From Denitrobacterium detoxificans (lineage in GTDB: Bacteria > Actinomycetota > Coriobacteriia > Coriobacteriales > Eggerthellaceae), in contig NZ_SUUH01000002.1 of NCBI RefSeq assembly GCF_015062615.1, positions 434,001-498,000 on the forward strand: DNA of 64,000 nt, written 5' to 3'. Below are positions 8,964 to 17,662 of the stretch, piece by piece (within the stretch, counting starts at the first letter, position 1; every line of letters starts with the position of its first letter). The translations under genes were made by a program, and so were the position numbers. The notes beneath the pieces are model-generated. The model did not search any database. It was not told the origin of the DNA and worked only from the letters and a program-made list of their open reading frames with translations.

Positions 8964-9879
8964 GGTCGACGATTCGTTCGATTATTCGCTCTTCGATGGC
9001 GCTTCGTGTGCGTTTGGCGTGTTCGATGGCGTGCATACGGGGCATCGCTATCTACTTGATGCGGCTATCGAATCGGCTGCCCAGAGCGGCGGACGTTCCA
9101 TTGCCCTCACGTTTGACATCGACCCCGACGAGATCTTCGATCCCGCGGGCCTGAAGAAACTCCTGTCCAACGAGGATCGCCTGGACGCCTTGGCCGATTC
9201 CGGCGTCGACGCAGTGTGCGCGCTGCCGTTTACGCGCGAGTTCGCTGCGAACGAGCCGCTTCAGTTCCTGCAGTCTACGTTTGGCGGCCACGTTCCCGCG
9301 TTTTTGCATGTGGGTTCCGATTTCGCCTTTGGCGCGAAGGCCGCAGGTCATGTGTCCGACCTGCAGGAATGGGCCGAGCACTCGGGAACCACCATCCATG
9401 CGCATCATCTGGTGTCTTCCGATGGGCGCCCCATTTCGGCCACGCGCATTCGCGGCTTGCTTGCCAATGGCGAAATCAACATGGCGAATCGCCTGCTCGG
9501 GCGTCCGTACGCTATTCACGAGAAGGTGTTTGCGGGTCGCCAGGATGGCCGTGACTTCGGCTTTCGCACGGCGAATCTGCTTGTGCCGCCGCAGCAGAAG
9601 GTCATCGCCGATGGCGTGTACGCGGGTATCGCGCGCGTCGACGGCGTGCCGTACAAGGCGGCTATCTCGTCGGGCGTGAGCCCCGTATTCAAAGACGAGT
9701 CCACCGCCAACTGCGAGGTACATTTGCTCGATTTCGACGGCGATTTATATGGCCAACGCATTTGGGTGGAGTATCATCATTGGCTACGGCCCATGATGAA
9801 GTTCTCTTCCACCGAAGAGCTCATCTCAACGGTTATGGGCAATATTCAATGGGTTCGCGATAACATGATTCTGCATTAG
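8947..9879 (+). CDS. ribF: Bifunctional riboflavin kinase/FMN adenylyltransferase
   Basis: This 310-residue protein converts riboflavin to FMN and FMN to FAD. The N-terminal nucleotidyltransferase domain shows FGVFDGVHTGHRYLL and the ISATRIRGLL block. The C-terminal riboflavin kinase domain shows GRQDGRDFGFRTANL and later IWVEYHHWLRPMMKF. The start is GTG at 8947 inside the end of truB, preceded by a GGGGGTG sequence. This supplies the FMN/FAD cofactors used by several flavoproteins in the window. Confidence 0.95.
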   Translation: MAPIYRVDDSFDYSLFDGASCAFGVFDGVHTGHRYLLDAAIESAAQSGGRSIALTFDIDPDEIFDPAGLKKLLSNEDRLDALADSGVDAVCALPFTREFAANEPLQFLQSTFGGHVPAFLHVGSDFAFGAKAAGHVSDLQEWAEHSGTTIHAHHLVSSDGRPISATRIRGLLANGEINMANRLLGRPYAIHEKVFAGRQDGRDFGFRTANLLVPPQQKVIADGVYAGIARVDGVPYKAAISSGVSPVFKDESTANCEVHLLDFDGDLYGQRIWVEYHHWLRPMMKFSSTEELISTVMGNIQWVRDNMILH

Positions 9880-9895
9880 AAGGGGAAGGATCGCA

Positions 9896-11887
9896 TTGGC
9901 TGGCATCAGCGACGAGGATAAGGAACGGGTTCGTGCCGCTACCGATATCGTAGCCTTATTCTCGGAACGCTCGGTCATGCGGCAGAAGGGGCGCGATTTT
10001 TGGTGTTGCTGTCCCTTCCACGAAGAGAAATCGCCTTCTTGCAAGGTCGACCCCAATACCCAGCAATACTACTGCTTTGGTTGCCACGAACATGGCGACG
10101 TGTTCACGTACGTCATGAAGACCGAGGGCATCGAATTCCCCGACGCCGTGCGCCGCTTGGCGGAACGGGCAGGCATCGAAATCAAGGAATCGGGCGGCCC
10201 CAGCATTCCGCGTAGCTACAAGGAGCGTTTGCGTGGCGTATGCAACGACACGCGCGATTTCTATCATTCCCAGCTCATGCGCCTGAAGAGCCCCGAGGCT
10301 GACGCCGCGCGCGCCTATCTGGGCGGGCGCAACCTGGGCGGTTCCGTGCCGAAGGATTGGAACCTTGGTTTCGCTCCGGGCCGTGGTGCGCTCATCGCTC
10401 ATCTGCGTTCCCGCGGGTATTCCATCAAGGAAATGATCGACGCGAACGTGGTCGTGCAGTACGACGGCTCGCGCCCGCGCGACCGCTTCTTCAACCGCAT
10501 CATGTTTCCCATTCACGACGAATCGGGCCAGTGCATTGCCTTTGGCGGTCGCGTGGTGGGGAAGGGCGAGCCGAAGTACCTGAACACGAACGACACGCCG
10601 CTGTTCCACAAGTCGAACGTGCTCTTTGGCCTGGACAAGGCGAAGTCGCGCATGACCTCTACTGGTACGGCCATCGTGGTTGAAGGCTATACCGATGTCA
10701 TCGCCCTGCACGAATCGGGCGTTACCAATGCCGTGGCCACCCTGGGCACGGCGCTTACCACGCAGCATATTCGCGTGCTCTCACGCCATGCGGGCAAGCG
10801 CGTCATCTACCTGTTCGATGGCGACGAGGCGGGCCAGCGCGCCACCGACCGCGCGTTGGGCTTCATCGACGAGTCCATGACTCCCGAAGCGGGAAAGCAC
10901 CAGGTGGAGCTTCTGGCATGTACGCTTCCCGATAATCTGGATCCGGCCGATTTCGTAAATCAGCGCGGCGTGGAGGCCCTGCAGGCCGAACTCGATGCCG
11001 CCAAGCCGCTCATCGCCTTCGGCATCGACCGCCACATCGCGCGCTTCGATACGAGTACGGCGGAAGGTCGCACGGCTGCTTTTGCCGACGCCATCGCGCT
11101 GCTGGCTCCCATCAAGGATTCGCTTCTGGCTACGGAATACGCGGTCGATATTGCCGGGCGCCTGCACGTGCGCGAAAGCGACGCCATCGAGCGTCTGAAG
11201 CGCCTTACGCCGCCTACCAGGCGCGATTATTCCCGCAATGGCAACTACGCGGCGGCGAAGGGCAAGGGCAAGCCTCAGGCTGCTTCGCGTTCTGGGGCAC
11301 CCGTGCCCTCTGCGCCCGAAGACCCCGAATACGTGCCCTATGACGAGTACGTTCCCTTCGAGGCGTACGAGTCGGGCCCTGCGTCTGCCTCCGAGCCCAT
11401 GCCGGCCCCCGTGGAGCTTTCCGTGTACGAGCGCAACCGCCGTCGCTACGAGGCAGAGTTCATTGGCGTATGCGCGCATCATCCCGAGCTCGTGATGCCC
11501 TATGCGGCGTCGCTGGCCCAGGTAGCGTGGCACGTGCCTCTGCATGCGCAGGCTGCCGACGAGCTGCTTGCCGCCATTGCCGAAAACCCGCAGCTTACGC
11601 CCGCCGAACTTGCTGCGCGCATTACCTCGCAGTATCCCGAGGCGTCGCGTTTGCTCGTGGAGCGCGAAAGCGATGCGTCCGCAGGTGACGATTTCAACGC
11701 CTACGCCAGCTTCCTTTCCGAGATCCTGGCCACGGGCGACTTGGCCAGCCAGATCGAAACGTACCGCGCGCAGCTCTCGCATCCCGAAGCGCTTTCCGAG
11801 GAGGAATCCGAGCTGCTTTTCGAAACGGTTTCCGCTCTTCAGCACGAGCTTGCCGAGCGCCGTTCTCGCCGTCGCACCGGTCAGTAG
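9896..11887 (+). CDS. dnaG: DNA primase DnaG
   Basis: This 663-residue protein makes the RNA primers for chromosome replication. It has the CHC2 zinc finger (CPFH, then CFGCH), the RNA polymerase core with LGFAPGR, and the Toprim segment with VVEGYTDVIAL and DGDEAGQRAT. A proline-rich linker precedes the C-terminal helicase-binding domain. The start is TTG at 9896 behind AAGGGGAAGGA, the best-placed initiator in the frame. It follows ribF by 16 bases and is the last gene of the operon. Confidence 0.95.
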   Translation: MAGISDEDKERVRAATDIVALFSERSVMRQKGRDFWCCCPFHEEKSPSCKVDPNTQQYYCFGCHEHGDVFTYVMKTEGIEFPDAVRRLAERAGIEIKESGGPSIPRSYKERLRGVCNDTRDFYHSQLMRLKSPEADAARAYLGGRNLGGSVPKDWNLGFAPGRGALIAHLRSRGYSIKEMIDANVVVQYDGSRPRDRFFNRIMFPIHDESGQCIAFGGRVVGKGEPKYLNTNDTPLFHKSNVLFGLDKAKSRMTSTGTAIVVEGYTDVIALHESGVTNAVATLGTALTTQHIRVLSRHAGKRVIYLFDGDEAGQRATDRALGFIDESMTPEAGKHQVELLACTLPDNLDPADFVNQRGVEALQAELDAAKPLIAFGIDRHIARFDTSTAEGRTAAFADAIALLAPIKDSLLATEYAVDIAGRLHVRESDAIERLKRLTPPTRRDYSRNGNYAAAKGKGKPQAASRSGAPVPSAPEDPEYVPYDEYVPFEAYESGPASASEPMPAPVELSVYERNRRRYEAEFIGVCAHHPELVMPYAASLAQVAWHVPLHAQAADELLAAIAENPQLTPAELAARITSQYPEASRLLVERESDASAGDDFNAYASFLSEILATGDLASQIETYRAQLSHPEALSEEESELLFETVSALQHELAERRSRRRTGQ

Positions 11888-12060
11888 GGCATCGCCTTTC
11901 CAGCGCTTTGCATGCGTGCGCCTCATTGCGCCTATTCGCATGGTGTTTTCGCGCCGTTACGCACGTGTTTCCCCCGTGTGTACGCGCGCTCGCTAGAATG
12001 GATAACCGAATATATCTGCGCGCATGCCATTGCGCGCGTGCTTTGCATAGAGGAGTAACC

Positions 12061-12588
12061 ATGAAAATCGTATTGTCGCCCGACCCCATGCTTCGTCAGC
12101 GTGCGGAAGAGTGCGAACCGGGCGATCCCAGCCTGAAGCGCCTTTCCAAGCGCATGGCGCGCACCATGTACAACAATGATGGCTGCGGCCTGGCCGCCCC
12201 GCAGGTGGGCGTGCTCAAGCGCATCATCGTCATCGATTGCGACACTGAAAGCGAAACGCAGAATCCCATCACGCTCGTGAATCCCGTTATCGTGGAAACC
12301 GCGGGCGAGCCCGAAGTAGCGGAAGAGGGCTGCCTTTCCCTGCCGGGCATCTCCGTGCCGGTCAAGCGTCCGCCGTATGCCCGCGTGCGCTACTACGACG
12401 TCGACGGCAACGAGTGCGAAATCGCCGGCGATGGCCTGCTTGGTCGTTGCCTGCAGCACGAGATCGACCACCTCGATGGCAAGACGCTGTTCGAAAGCTG
12501 CGATCCCATTGCTCGCATCAAGGCGCTGCGTGACTACGATGCCGCCATCGCCGCTGGTGCCAGGCCCGGTCAGACTGCTATCAACTAG
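12061..12588 (+). CDS. def: Peptide deformylase
   Basis: This 175-residue metalloenzyme removes the formyl group from nascent N-terminal Met. All three motifs are present: GCGLAAPQVG, EEGCLSLPG and QHEIDHLDG, which give the metal ligands Cys, His and His. The start is ATG at 12061 after AGAGGAGTAACC. The frame is open further upstream, but that part has no family similarity. A TAGAAT at 11994-11999 could be a -10 box, though no good -35 is seen. fmt follows after 9 bases, giving the classic def-fmt pair. Confidence 0.96.
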   Translation: MKIVLSPDPMLRQRAEECEPGDPSLKRLSKRMARTMYNNDGCGLAAPQVGVLKRIIVIDCDTESETQNPITLVNPVIVETAGEPEVAEEGCLSLPGISVPVKRPPYARVRYYDVDGNECEIAGDGLLGRCLQHEIDHLDGKTLFESCDPIARIKALRDYDAAIAAGARPGQTAIN

Positions 12589-12597
12589 GAAGCGCGC

Positions 12598-13554
12598 ATG
12601 AGAATTTTATTCATGGGCACGCCCGCGTATGCGGCCACCATTCTGGAAAACCTTATTCAGCAGCACGAAGTCGTGGGCGTGTACACCCGTCCCGACGCCG
12701 TGCGCGGTCGTGGCAAGAAGCTCGTCTTCAGCCCGGTGAAGCAGGTTGCGGTGCAGCACAACATTCCGGTGTTCACGCCGCGTAACCTGCGCGATGCCGC
12801 CACCCAACGCGAAATTGCCGCGCTTGCCCCCGATGTCATCTGCGTTGCGGCGTATGGTGCCATCCTGCCCAAGCGCGTGCTCGACACGCCGCCTCATGGC
12901 TGCCTGAACGTGCATGCCTCCCTGCTGCCGCACTGGCGAGGCGCTGCTCCCATCGAGCGCGCCATCCTGGCGGGCGACGAGCAGGCTGGCGTGTGCATCA
13001 TGCGCATGGAGGAAGGCCTCGACACGGGCGATTACGGCGTCGTGCGCACCACCGACATCGGCTCCAAGAACGCCACCGAGCTCACGCGCGAGCTTTCCGA
13101 CCTGGGTTCCCAGGCGCTGCTTACCACGCTTGCCGTTCTCGAGGATGGCGGCCATATCGAGTGGAAGAAGCAGGACGATTTCTTCGCCACGTACGCTCCG
13201 AAGGTGGAAAAGCACGAGTTCTACCTGGCACCCACCGACAAGGCGGCCGACGCCGCCAAGAAGGTGCAGGCTTCCTCTGCGCCGCATCCCGCTCGCTGTG
13301 TCATCGCCTCGCGCCAGGTCACCATCATCGCGGCCGAGCGCGAAGCCAGCCGCCTGAACTGCGACAAGATGAAGCTCGCGAAGGGCCGCGTCATGCTGTT
13401 CCAGAAAGAGCTCTACATTGGCTGCGCCGATCGCCCGCTGAAGGTCATCGAAGTGCGCCCCGCGGGCAAGCACTCCATGTCGGGCCGCGATTTCGCCATG
13501 GGCATCCAGAACGTCAAGAGCGGCCTTATCACCTGGGAGGCTATCGATGGCTAA
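12598..13554 (+). CDS. fmt: Methionyl-tRNA formyltransferase
   Basis: This 318-residue enzyme formylates initiator Met-tRNA using 10-formyltetrahydrofolate. Family features are FMGTPAYAATIL at the N-terminus, the folate-binding HASLLPHWRGAAPIERAI block, and the C-terminal tRNA-binding domain. The start is ATG at 12598 after AGGAAG. It overlaps rsmB by 8 bases, so the three genes are probably co-translated. Confidence 0.96.
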   Translation: MRILFMGTPAYAATILENLIQQHEVVGVYTRPDAVRGRGKKLVFSPVKQVAVQHNIPVFTPRNLRDAATQREIAALAPDVICVAAYGAILPKRVLDTPPHGCLNVHASLLPHWRGAAPIERAILAGDEQAGVCIMRMEEGLDTGDYGVVRTTDIGSKNATELTRELSDLGSQALLTTLAVLEDGGHIEWKKQDDFFATYAPKVEKHEFYLAPTDKAADAAKKVQASSAPHPARCVIASRQVTIIAAEREASRLNCDKMKLAKGRVMLFQKELYIGCADRPLKVIEVRPAGKHSMSGRDFAMGIQNVKSGLITWEAIDG

Positions 13555-14911
13555 ACTTTCCCCCGCCCGTCGTGCGGCGGTAGAGGTGTGCGCTACGGTG
13601 CGCCAGCGCCAGGCGTTTGCGTCCGATGTGCTTACGGCGTATCTGCGCGACGCCAAGCTTTCTGCGTCCGACGCGGGCTTTGCGCGCGTGCTCGTGCTGG
13701 GCGTTGTGGCCACGTGGGGCACGCTCGACGAGGTCATCAATCGCTGCCTGAACACGCCTCGCGACGTGCAGGACGACGTGCGTGATGCGCTGCGCATCAG
13801 CACGTACGAGGTCATCTTCCTGGGCAAAGACGCTCACGCCGTGGTCGACCAGGGCGTAGAGCTCGTTCGCCATGTGCAGCCCAAGGCTGCGCGCTTGGCA
13901 AACGCCGTGTTGCGCAAGATCGTGCGTGCCAAGCTCGATTTCCCGTTCGCGAATCCGCATACCGACGACGCTGCGCTGGGGCGCAAGCATGGCTTTCCCG
14001 CGTGGCTTGCTGAGCAGCTCATCGCCCAGCTGGGTCGCCATGGCGCCGACGTGTTCATGAAGGCTTCGAATCATCCTGCCCCCGTGTTCTTCGCCGTGCC
14101 GGGCCTGAAGGTCGACGAAGACCGCGTGAAGCGCACGTTTGCGCGCGAGGGCGTTACGCTCGAGAGCGTCACCGTTGCCTCGCATGCCGTTCCCGGGTGC
14201 TACCACGCGCCCAGCACGGCCGTCGCCGCACACGCCGCGCAGTACCTGTTCAGGGAAGGCGGCTTGCTGGTAAGCGACGCTGCTGCCCAGGTCATCGCGT
14301 CGCGCGTGCTGCCGGAGCAGCCTGGCACGTTCCTGGAAATCGGTTCGGGCCGCGGCACGAAGACCATCCTCATCCAGGCGCATGCTCATCGCATGTGGGG
14401 CAAGCAGATGCAGCTCACTGCCATCGACAATCACGGCTTCAAGGCCGATTTGCTGCGTAAGCGCGCCCAGCAGTTCGGGGTCGAGCTGGAAGGAGTCCGC
14501 ACGCTCGATGCGCGCGATCTTTCCGCCCTGGGCAAGATGCTCTACGATGGCGTCTTCCTCGACGCTCCCTGCTCGGGCGTGGGTACGCTGCGTCGTCATC
14601 CCGAAATACGCTGGCGCCTGCGTCCCGCCGATGTGCGCGCCCTTTCCGAACTGCAGCTTCAGATGCTTTCCGAGGCGTCCACCCGCGTGAAGGTGGGAGG
14701 TCGCCTTGCCTACGCCACCTGCACGGTGCTCGCGCAGGAAAACGAGCAGGTCGTGAAGGCGTTCCTGGAATCCGATCAGGGCAAGGGATTCCGCTTGGTT
14801 CCCTGGGATCCCGAAGACGCCAACAAGGCCCGTGGCCTGTTCTTCAAGAGCCCGCTTACCGCAGCGGGCACCGACGCCCACTTTGCGGCGTTGTTCATGC
14901 GCGTGCAGTAG
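13547..14911 (+). CDS. rsmB: 16S rRNA (cytosine-967-C5)-methyltransferase RsmB
   Basis: This 454-residue protein has the N-terminal NusB-like helical domain (about residues 5-140) and a C-terminal Rossmann SAM methyltransferase of the RsmB/NOP2 family. The SAM loop EIGSGRGTKTI and the catalytic motif DAPCSGVGTLRRHPEIRW (motif IV Cys) are present, with ATCTV (motif VI Cys) later. It methylates C967 of 16S rRNA in E. coli. The start is ATG at 13547. A strong terminator follows. Confidence 0.93.
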   Translation: MAKLSPARRAAVEVCATVRQRQAFASDVLTAYLRDAKLSASDAGFARVLVLGVVATWGTLDEVINRCLNTPRDVQDDVRDALRISTYEVIFLGKDAHAVVDQGVELVRHVQPKAARLANAVLRKIVRAKLDFPFANPHTDDAALGRKHGFPAWLAEQLIAQLGRHGADVFMKASNHPAPVFFAVPGLKVDEDRVKRTFAREGVTLESVTVASHAVPGCYHAPSTAVAAHAAQYLFREGGLLVSDAAAQVIASRVLPEQPGTFLEIGSGRGTKTILIQAHAHRMWGKQMQLTAIDNHGFKADLLRKRAQQFGVELEGVRTLDARDLSALGKMLYDGVFLDAPCSGVGTLRRHPEIRWRLRPADVRALSELQLQMLSEASTRVKVGGRLAYATCTVLAQENEQVVKAFLESDQGKGFRLVPWDPEDANKARGLFFKSPLTAAGTDAHFAALFMRVQ

Positions 14912-14934
14912 CTCACGCATAACGCATGCCTTCA

Positions 14935-14972
14935 ACGAGCCCGTAGCGCCTGCTGCGGGCTCGTTTTCGTTT
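14935..14972 (+). terminator. Rho-independent terminator after rsmB
   Basis: ACGAGCCCGTAGC (14935-14947) pairs with GCTGCGGGCTCGT (14952-14964) over 13 bp with one G-U pair, followed by TTTTCGTTT. It ends the def-fmt-rsmB operon and faces a terminator of the opposite gene. Confidence 0.9.
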
Positions 14973-14995
14973 GCGCTTCCCCGGCTTCGGCCAAT

Positions 14996-15026
14996 AAAAA
15001 ACCGCCCGCGAATCGATCGCGGGCGG
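14996..15026 (-). terminator. Rho-independent terminator of the acyl-CoA synthetase gene
   Basis: Read on the minus strand, CCGCCCGCGA (from 15026) pairs with TCGCGGGCGG (to 15002) over 10 bp around a 5-base loop, followed by a run of T (plus-strand AAAAAA at 14996-15001). It lies just downstream of the minus-strand gene stop at 15051. Confidence 0.9.
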
Positions 15027-15050
15027 CTGCATGTGCTCTGTAGCGAGGCG

Positions 15051-16835
15051 TTATACCAGGCCGTCTTTCTTGTCGTGTTCCTGGGGCAGGTGAGCCTTGG
15101 CCTCGTCTTCCTTGCGGATGGCAACGCGGCGAATCTTGCCGTTGACCGTCTTCGGCAATTCTTCCACGTAGTCGATGATGCGGGGGTACTTGTAGGGCGC
15201 CGTCTTGCGCTTTACCCACGTCTGCAGGTCCTTCGTAAGCTGGTCGGTGCCCTTGAACCCAGGCGCCAGCACTACCGTGGCCTTCACGGCGAAGCCGCGC
15301 AGCGGGTCGGGTACGCCCGTAACGGCAACTTCGCGCACCGCTTCGTGTTCCAGCATGACGCTCTCGATTTCGAAGGGCCCGATGCGGTAGCCGCTACTCT
15401 TGATGACGTCGTCGTTGCGGCCGACGTACCACAGGTAGCCGTCCTCGTCTTCCCAGGCCGTGTCGCCCGTGTGGTACCAGCCGTCGTGGATGGCCTCGGC
15501 CGTCTTTTCGGGGTTGCGATAGTACTCCATCAGGATGCCGTGGGTGTTCTCGTCGGCCTTGATGCAGATCTCGCCCGTCTGACCGGGGGCGCACTTCGTG
15601 TCGTCGGGGTTGTGCACCTCCATGACGTACTGCGGAACGGGGCGGCCCATGGAACCGGGGCGCGGCGTCATGCCACGCAGGTTGGCCACGGTAAGCGGCG
15701 TTTCCGTTTGGCCGAAGCCCTCGTAAATCGTAAGTCCCGTGTGCTTCTTCCAGAACTCGAACAGGTCGGGGTTCAGGGCTTCGCCGGCGGTGGTGCAGTA
15801 CGTGAGGCTGGAGAGGTCGTGGTCGTCGATGCCTGCTTCCATGAACATGCGGTACATGGTGGGCGGGCAGCAGAGCGTGGTTACCTGGTACTTCGCGATG
15901 AGATCCAGGATCTCGCTGGCGTGGAAGCGGTCGAAGTCGTAGGTGAGCACGCAGGCTTCCATGAGCCACTGGCCATAGTACTTGCCCCAAACGGCCTTGC
16001 CCCAGCCGGTGTCGGCGATGGTGAAGTGCAGGCCGCCGTCGCTTACCACGTTGTGCCAATGCTTGGCGGTAACGGTATGCGCCACAGCATAGCCGCTGTT
16101 GTGCAGCACCATCTTCGGGTTGCCCGAGGTGCCGCTGGAAAAGTACATGAGCATGGGGTCGGCGGCGCTGGTTTCGCGGCGCTCGAATTGATCGCTTGCC
16201 TCGCGTACGACGGTGTTGAAGTCGATCCAGCCTTCGCGCTGCACGCTCGTAGCGCAGATGCCCGCGGGGCCAGAGAGCGCGGCGCCGTAGCCCGCCGCCT
16301 GTACGTCTTCGGGTGCCATGAGCCCGCCACCTGCGGCGTTCACCAGGAACTTGGCCTGCAGAGTGGGGCATTCGGCGTGTACGTTGTCTACGATCTGGGC
16401 GATATCGCCGCAGTTGGAGCAGATGATGGCCTTCACGTCGGCGCTCTGAATGCGGTACGTGAGGTCGTGCTCCTTCAGCATGAACGTAGCGGGAACCATA
16501 ACGGCGCCCAGCTTGTGTAGGGCCGTGGCGATGAACCAGAACTGATAGTGGCGACGCACGATGACCATTACCATGTCACCGCGGCCGATTCCCGCAGCGG
16601 CCAGCGCGTTGGCCGTCTTGTCGCTCCAGGTTTTCATGTCGCCGAACGTGAAGCGGTGTTCTTCGCCTTCGGGATTCGCCCAGATCATGGCGGGGCGCTC
16701 GGGTTCGGCTTGCGCGATATCGTCTACGACGTCGTATCCGAAGTTGAAGCTATCGGGGTAGTTGGCGCGGAAGCGCGTGAGCACGCCCGCTTCGTCGTAA
16801 GATTCCTCAACGTATCGCTGATGTATGTTTCGCAT
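15051..16835 (-). CDS. AMP-forming acyl-CoA synthetase (acetyl-/medium-chain type)
   Basis: This 594-residue protein belongs to the ANL (AMP-binding) superfamily and should activate a carboxylic acid to its CoA thioester through an acyl-adenylate. The ATP-binding motif MYFSSGTSGNPK, the GFGQTE block, TGDTAWEDEDGYLWYVGRND and the C-terminal catalytic lysine segment TVNGKIRR are all present. It resembles acetyl-CoA synthetase or medium-chain acyl-CoA ligases, but the substrate cannot be read from sequence. It lies downstream of an XRE-cupin gene on the same strand (gap of 86 bases) and divergent from a 2-oxoacid oxidoreductase operon, so its acid may be linked to that operon's products. Confidence 0.88.
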   Translation of the reverse strand: MRNIHQRYVEESYDEAGVLTRFRANYPDSFNFGYDVVDDIAQAEPERPAMIWANPEGEEHRFTFGDMKTWSDKTANALAAAGIGRGDMVMVIVRRHYQFWFIATALHKLGAVMVPATFMLKEHDLTYRIQSADVKAIICSNCGDIAQIVDNVHAECPTLQAKFLVNAAGGGLMAPEDVQAAGYGAALSGPAGICATSVQREGWIDFNTVVREASDQFERRETSAADPMLMYFSSGTSGNPKMVLHNSGYAVAHTVTAKHWHNVVSDGGLHFTIADTGWGKAVWGKYYGQWLMEACVLTYDFDRFHASEILDLIAKYQVTTLCCPPTMYRMFMEAGIDDHDLSSLTYCTTAGEALNPDLFEFWKKHTGLTIYEGFGQTETPLTVANLRGMTPRPGSMGRPVPQYVMEVHNPDDTKCAPGQTGEICIKADENTHGILMEYYRNPEKTAEAIHDGWYHTGDTAWEDEDGYLWYVGRNDDVIKSSGYRIGPFEIESVMLEHEAVREVAVTGVPDPLRGFAVKATVVLAPGFKGTDQLTKDLQTWVKRKTAPYKYPRIIDYVEELPKTVNGKIRRVAIRKEDEAKAHLPQEHDKKDGLV

Positions 16836-16888
16836 GTCTTCTTCCTTGTGTGATGCGGTTTCCCGCGTGATTGTTCGAGCAGATGAAT

Positions 16889-16922
16889 GGCGTTACGGCG
16901 CTACTCGCAGGGGAGTAACGCC
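16889..16922 (-). other. Hairpin between XRE-cupin and acyl-CoA synthetase genes
   Basis: GGCGTTAC (16889-16896) and GTAACGCC (16915-16922) are perfect inverted repeats of 8 bp. The hairpin begins at the last base of the XRE-cupin stop codon. No T tract follows on the minus strand, so it is not a standard terminator. It could influence how much transcript continues into the synthetase gene, or protect the upstream message end. Confidence 0.45.
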
Positions 16923-17506
16923 TAGCTAATGCTCGAACCCGCGGGCTTCATCACGATGGCCATGAACACGCAATCCTCGCCTCCCGTGGCGATCATGCCG
17001 TGCCCGCGGCCCGAATCGTAGAGGAGCGTGTCGCCCACCGACACTTCCTCGATGTGGTCTTCGTAGCGGAACTTCATGGAGCCGCTGATGATGAAATCGA
17101 GCTCCTGCCCCTTGTGGTAGGACAGGTGAATGGGCTGATCCTGCTGTTCTTCCAGGTAGGGGATGGTTACCAGGAAGGGCTCGCATAGCTTGTCGCGCAA
17201 AAACGGCGCCTTGTGCAGATACTGGAATCCCGCACGGCGGTTGATGGGAAGCCCGTCGCCCGCTCGTACCAGAGAGTAGCCGGAAAGGTGCGGGTTTTCG
17301 CCCGTAAGCAGCTCGATTACGTCGACGCCGAGCTTCGCGGCGCACTTCGACAGGAACGTGAACGAAAGGTCTTCCTCGCCCGATTCCTGTGCGGTGTATT
17401 CGGAAAGCGTGCGGCCGGTGCTTTCGGCCATTTCCTGCATGGAGAAACCCATGTCTTCGCGCAGGGCCTTAATTCGGTTCGCAACCTCTTGCGTGCTGAC
17501 GTCCAT
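16922..17506 (-). CDS. XRE-cupin transcriptional regulator
   Basis: This 194-residue protein has an N-terminal helix-turn-helix of the XRE/Cro type (about residues 8-66) and a C-terminal cupin (about 110-187, with YHKGQELDFIISG and the GDTLLYDSGRGHGM segment). Such proteins usually sense a small molecule through the cupin and repress a neighbouring operon. Here the likely targets are its own unit with the acyl-CoA synthetase and the divergent MinD-like/kor operon, since all promoters share the 17507-17662 gap. The start is ATG at 17506, with GGAGG upstream on the minus strand. Confidence 0.88.
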   Translation of the reverse strand: MDVSTQEVANRIKALREDMGFSMQEMAESTGRTLSEYTAQESGEEDLSFTFLSKCAAKLGVDVIELLTGENPHLSGYSLVRAGDGLPINRRAGFQYLHKAPFLRDKLCEPFLVTIPYLEEQQDQPIHLSYHKGQELDFIISGSMKFRYEDHIEEVSVGDTLLYDSGRGHGMIATGGEDCVFMAIVMKPAGSSIS

Positions 17507-17556
17507 GATTAGCTTTCCTCCTTTTCATCGCAATCGTTTATGCAGACTATACCCCT

Positions 17557-17599
17557 TTGGGCCAATCACTGCATGGTACTATACTCACTTACTTTAGTG
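17557..17599 (+). promoter_or_regulatory. Predicted promoter of the MinD-like/kor operon with an overlapping imperfect palindrome
   Basis: TTGGGC (17557-17562) and TATACT (17580-17585) are 17 bases apart. Immediately after the -10 lies the imperfect palindrome CACTTACTTTAGTG (17586-17599), covering the expected start site. This is a plausible operator for the divergent XRE-cupin regulator. The promoter is reasonable; the operator is a guess from position and symmetry. Confidence 0.5.
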
Positions 17600-17662
17600 C
17601 GCGATAGTGATTATGAGGAAATCGGCCGTCACCTCCTTGCAATCTGCATCTTTCATGCTTGA

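Noticed and set aside
14832..16520. Plus-strand open frame of 562 codons
   Set aside because: It crosses the end of rsmB and the two facing terminators and lies opposite the acyl-CoA synthetase, so it is not a gene.
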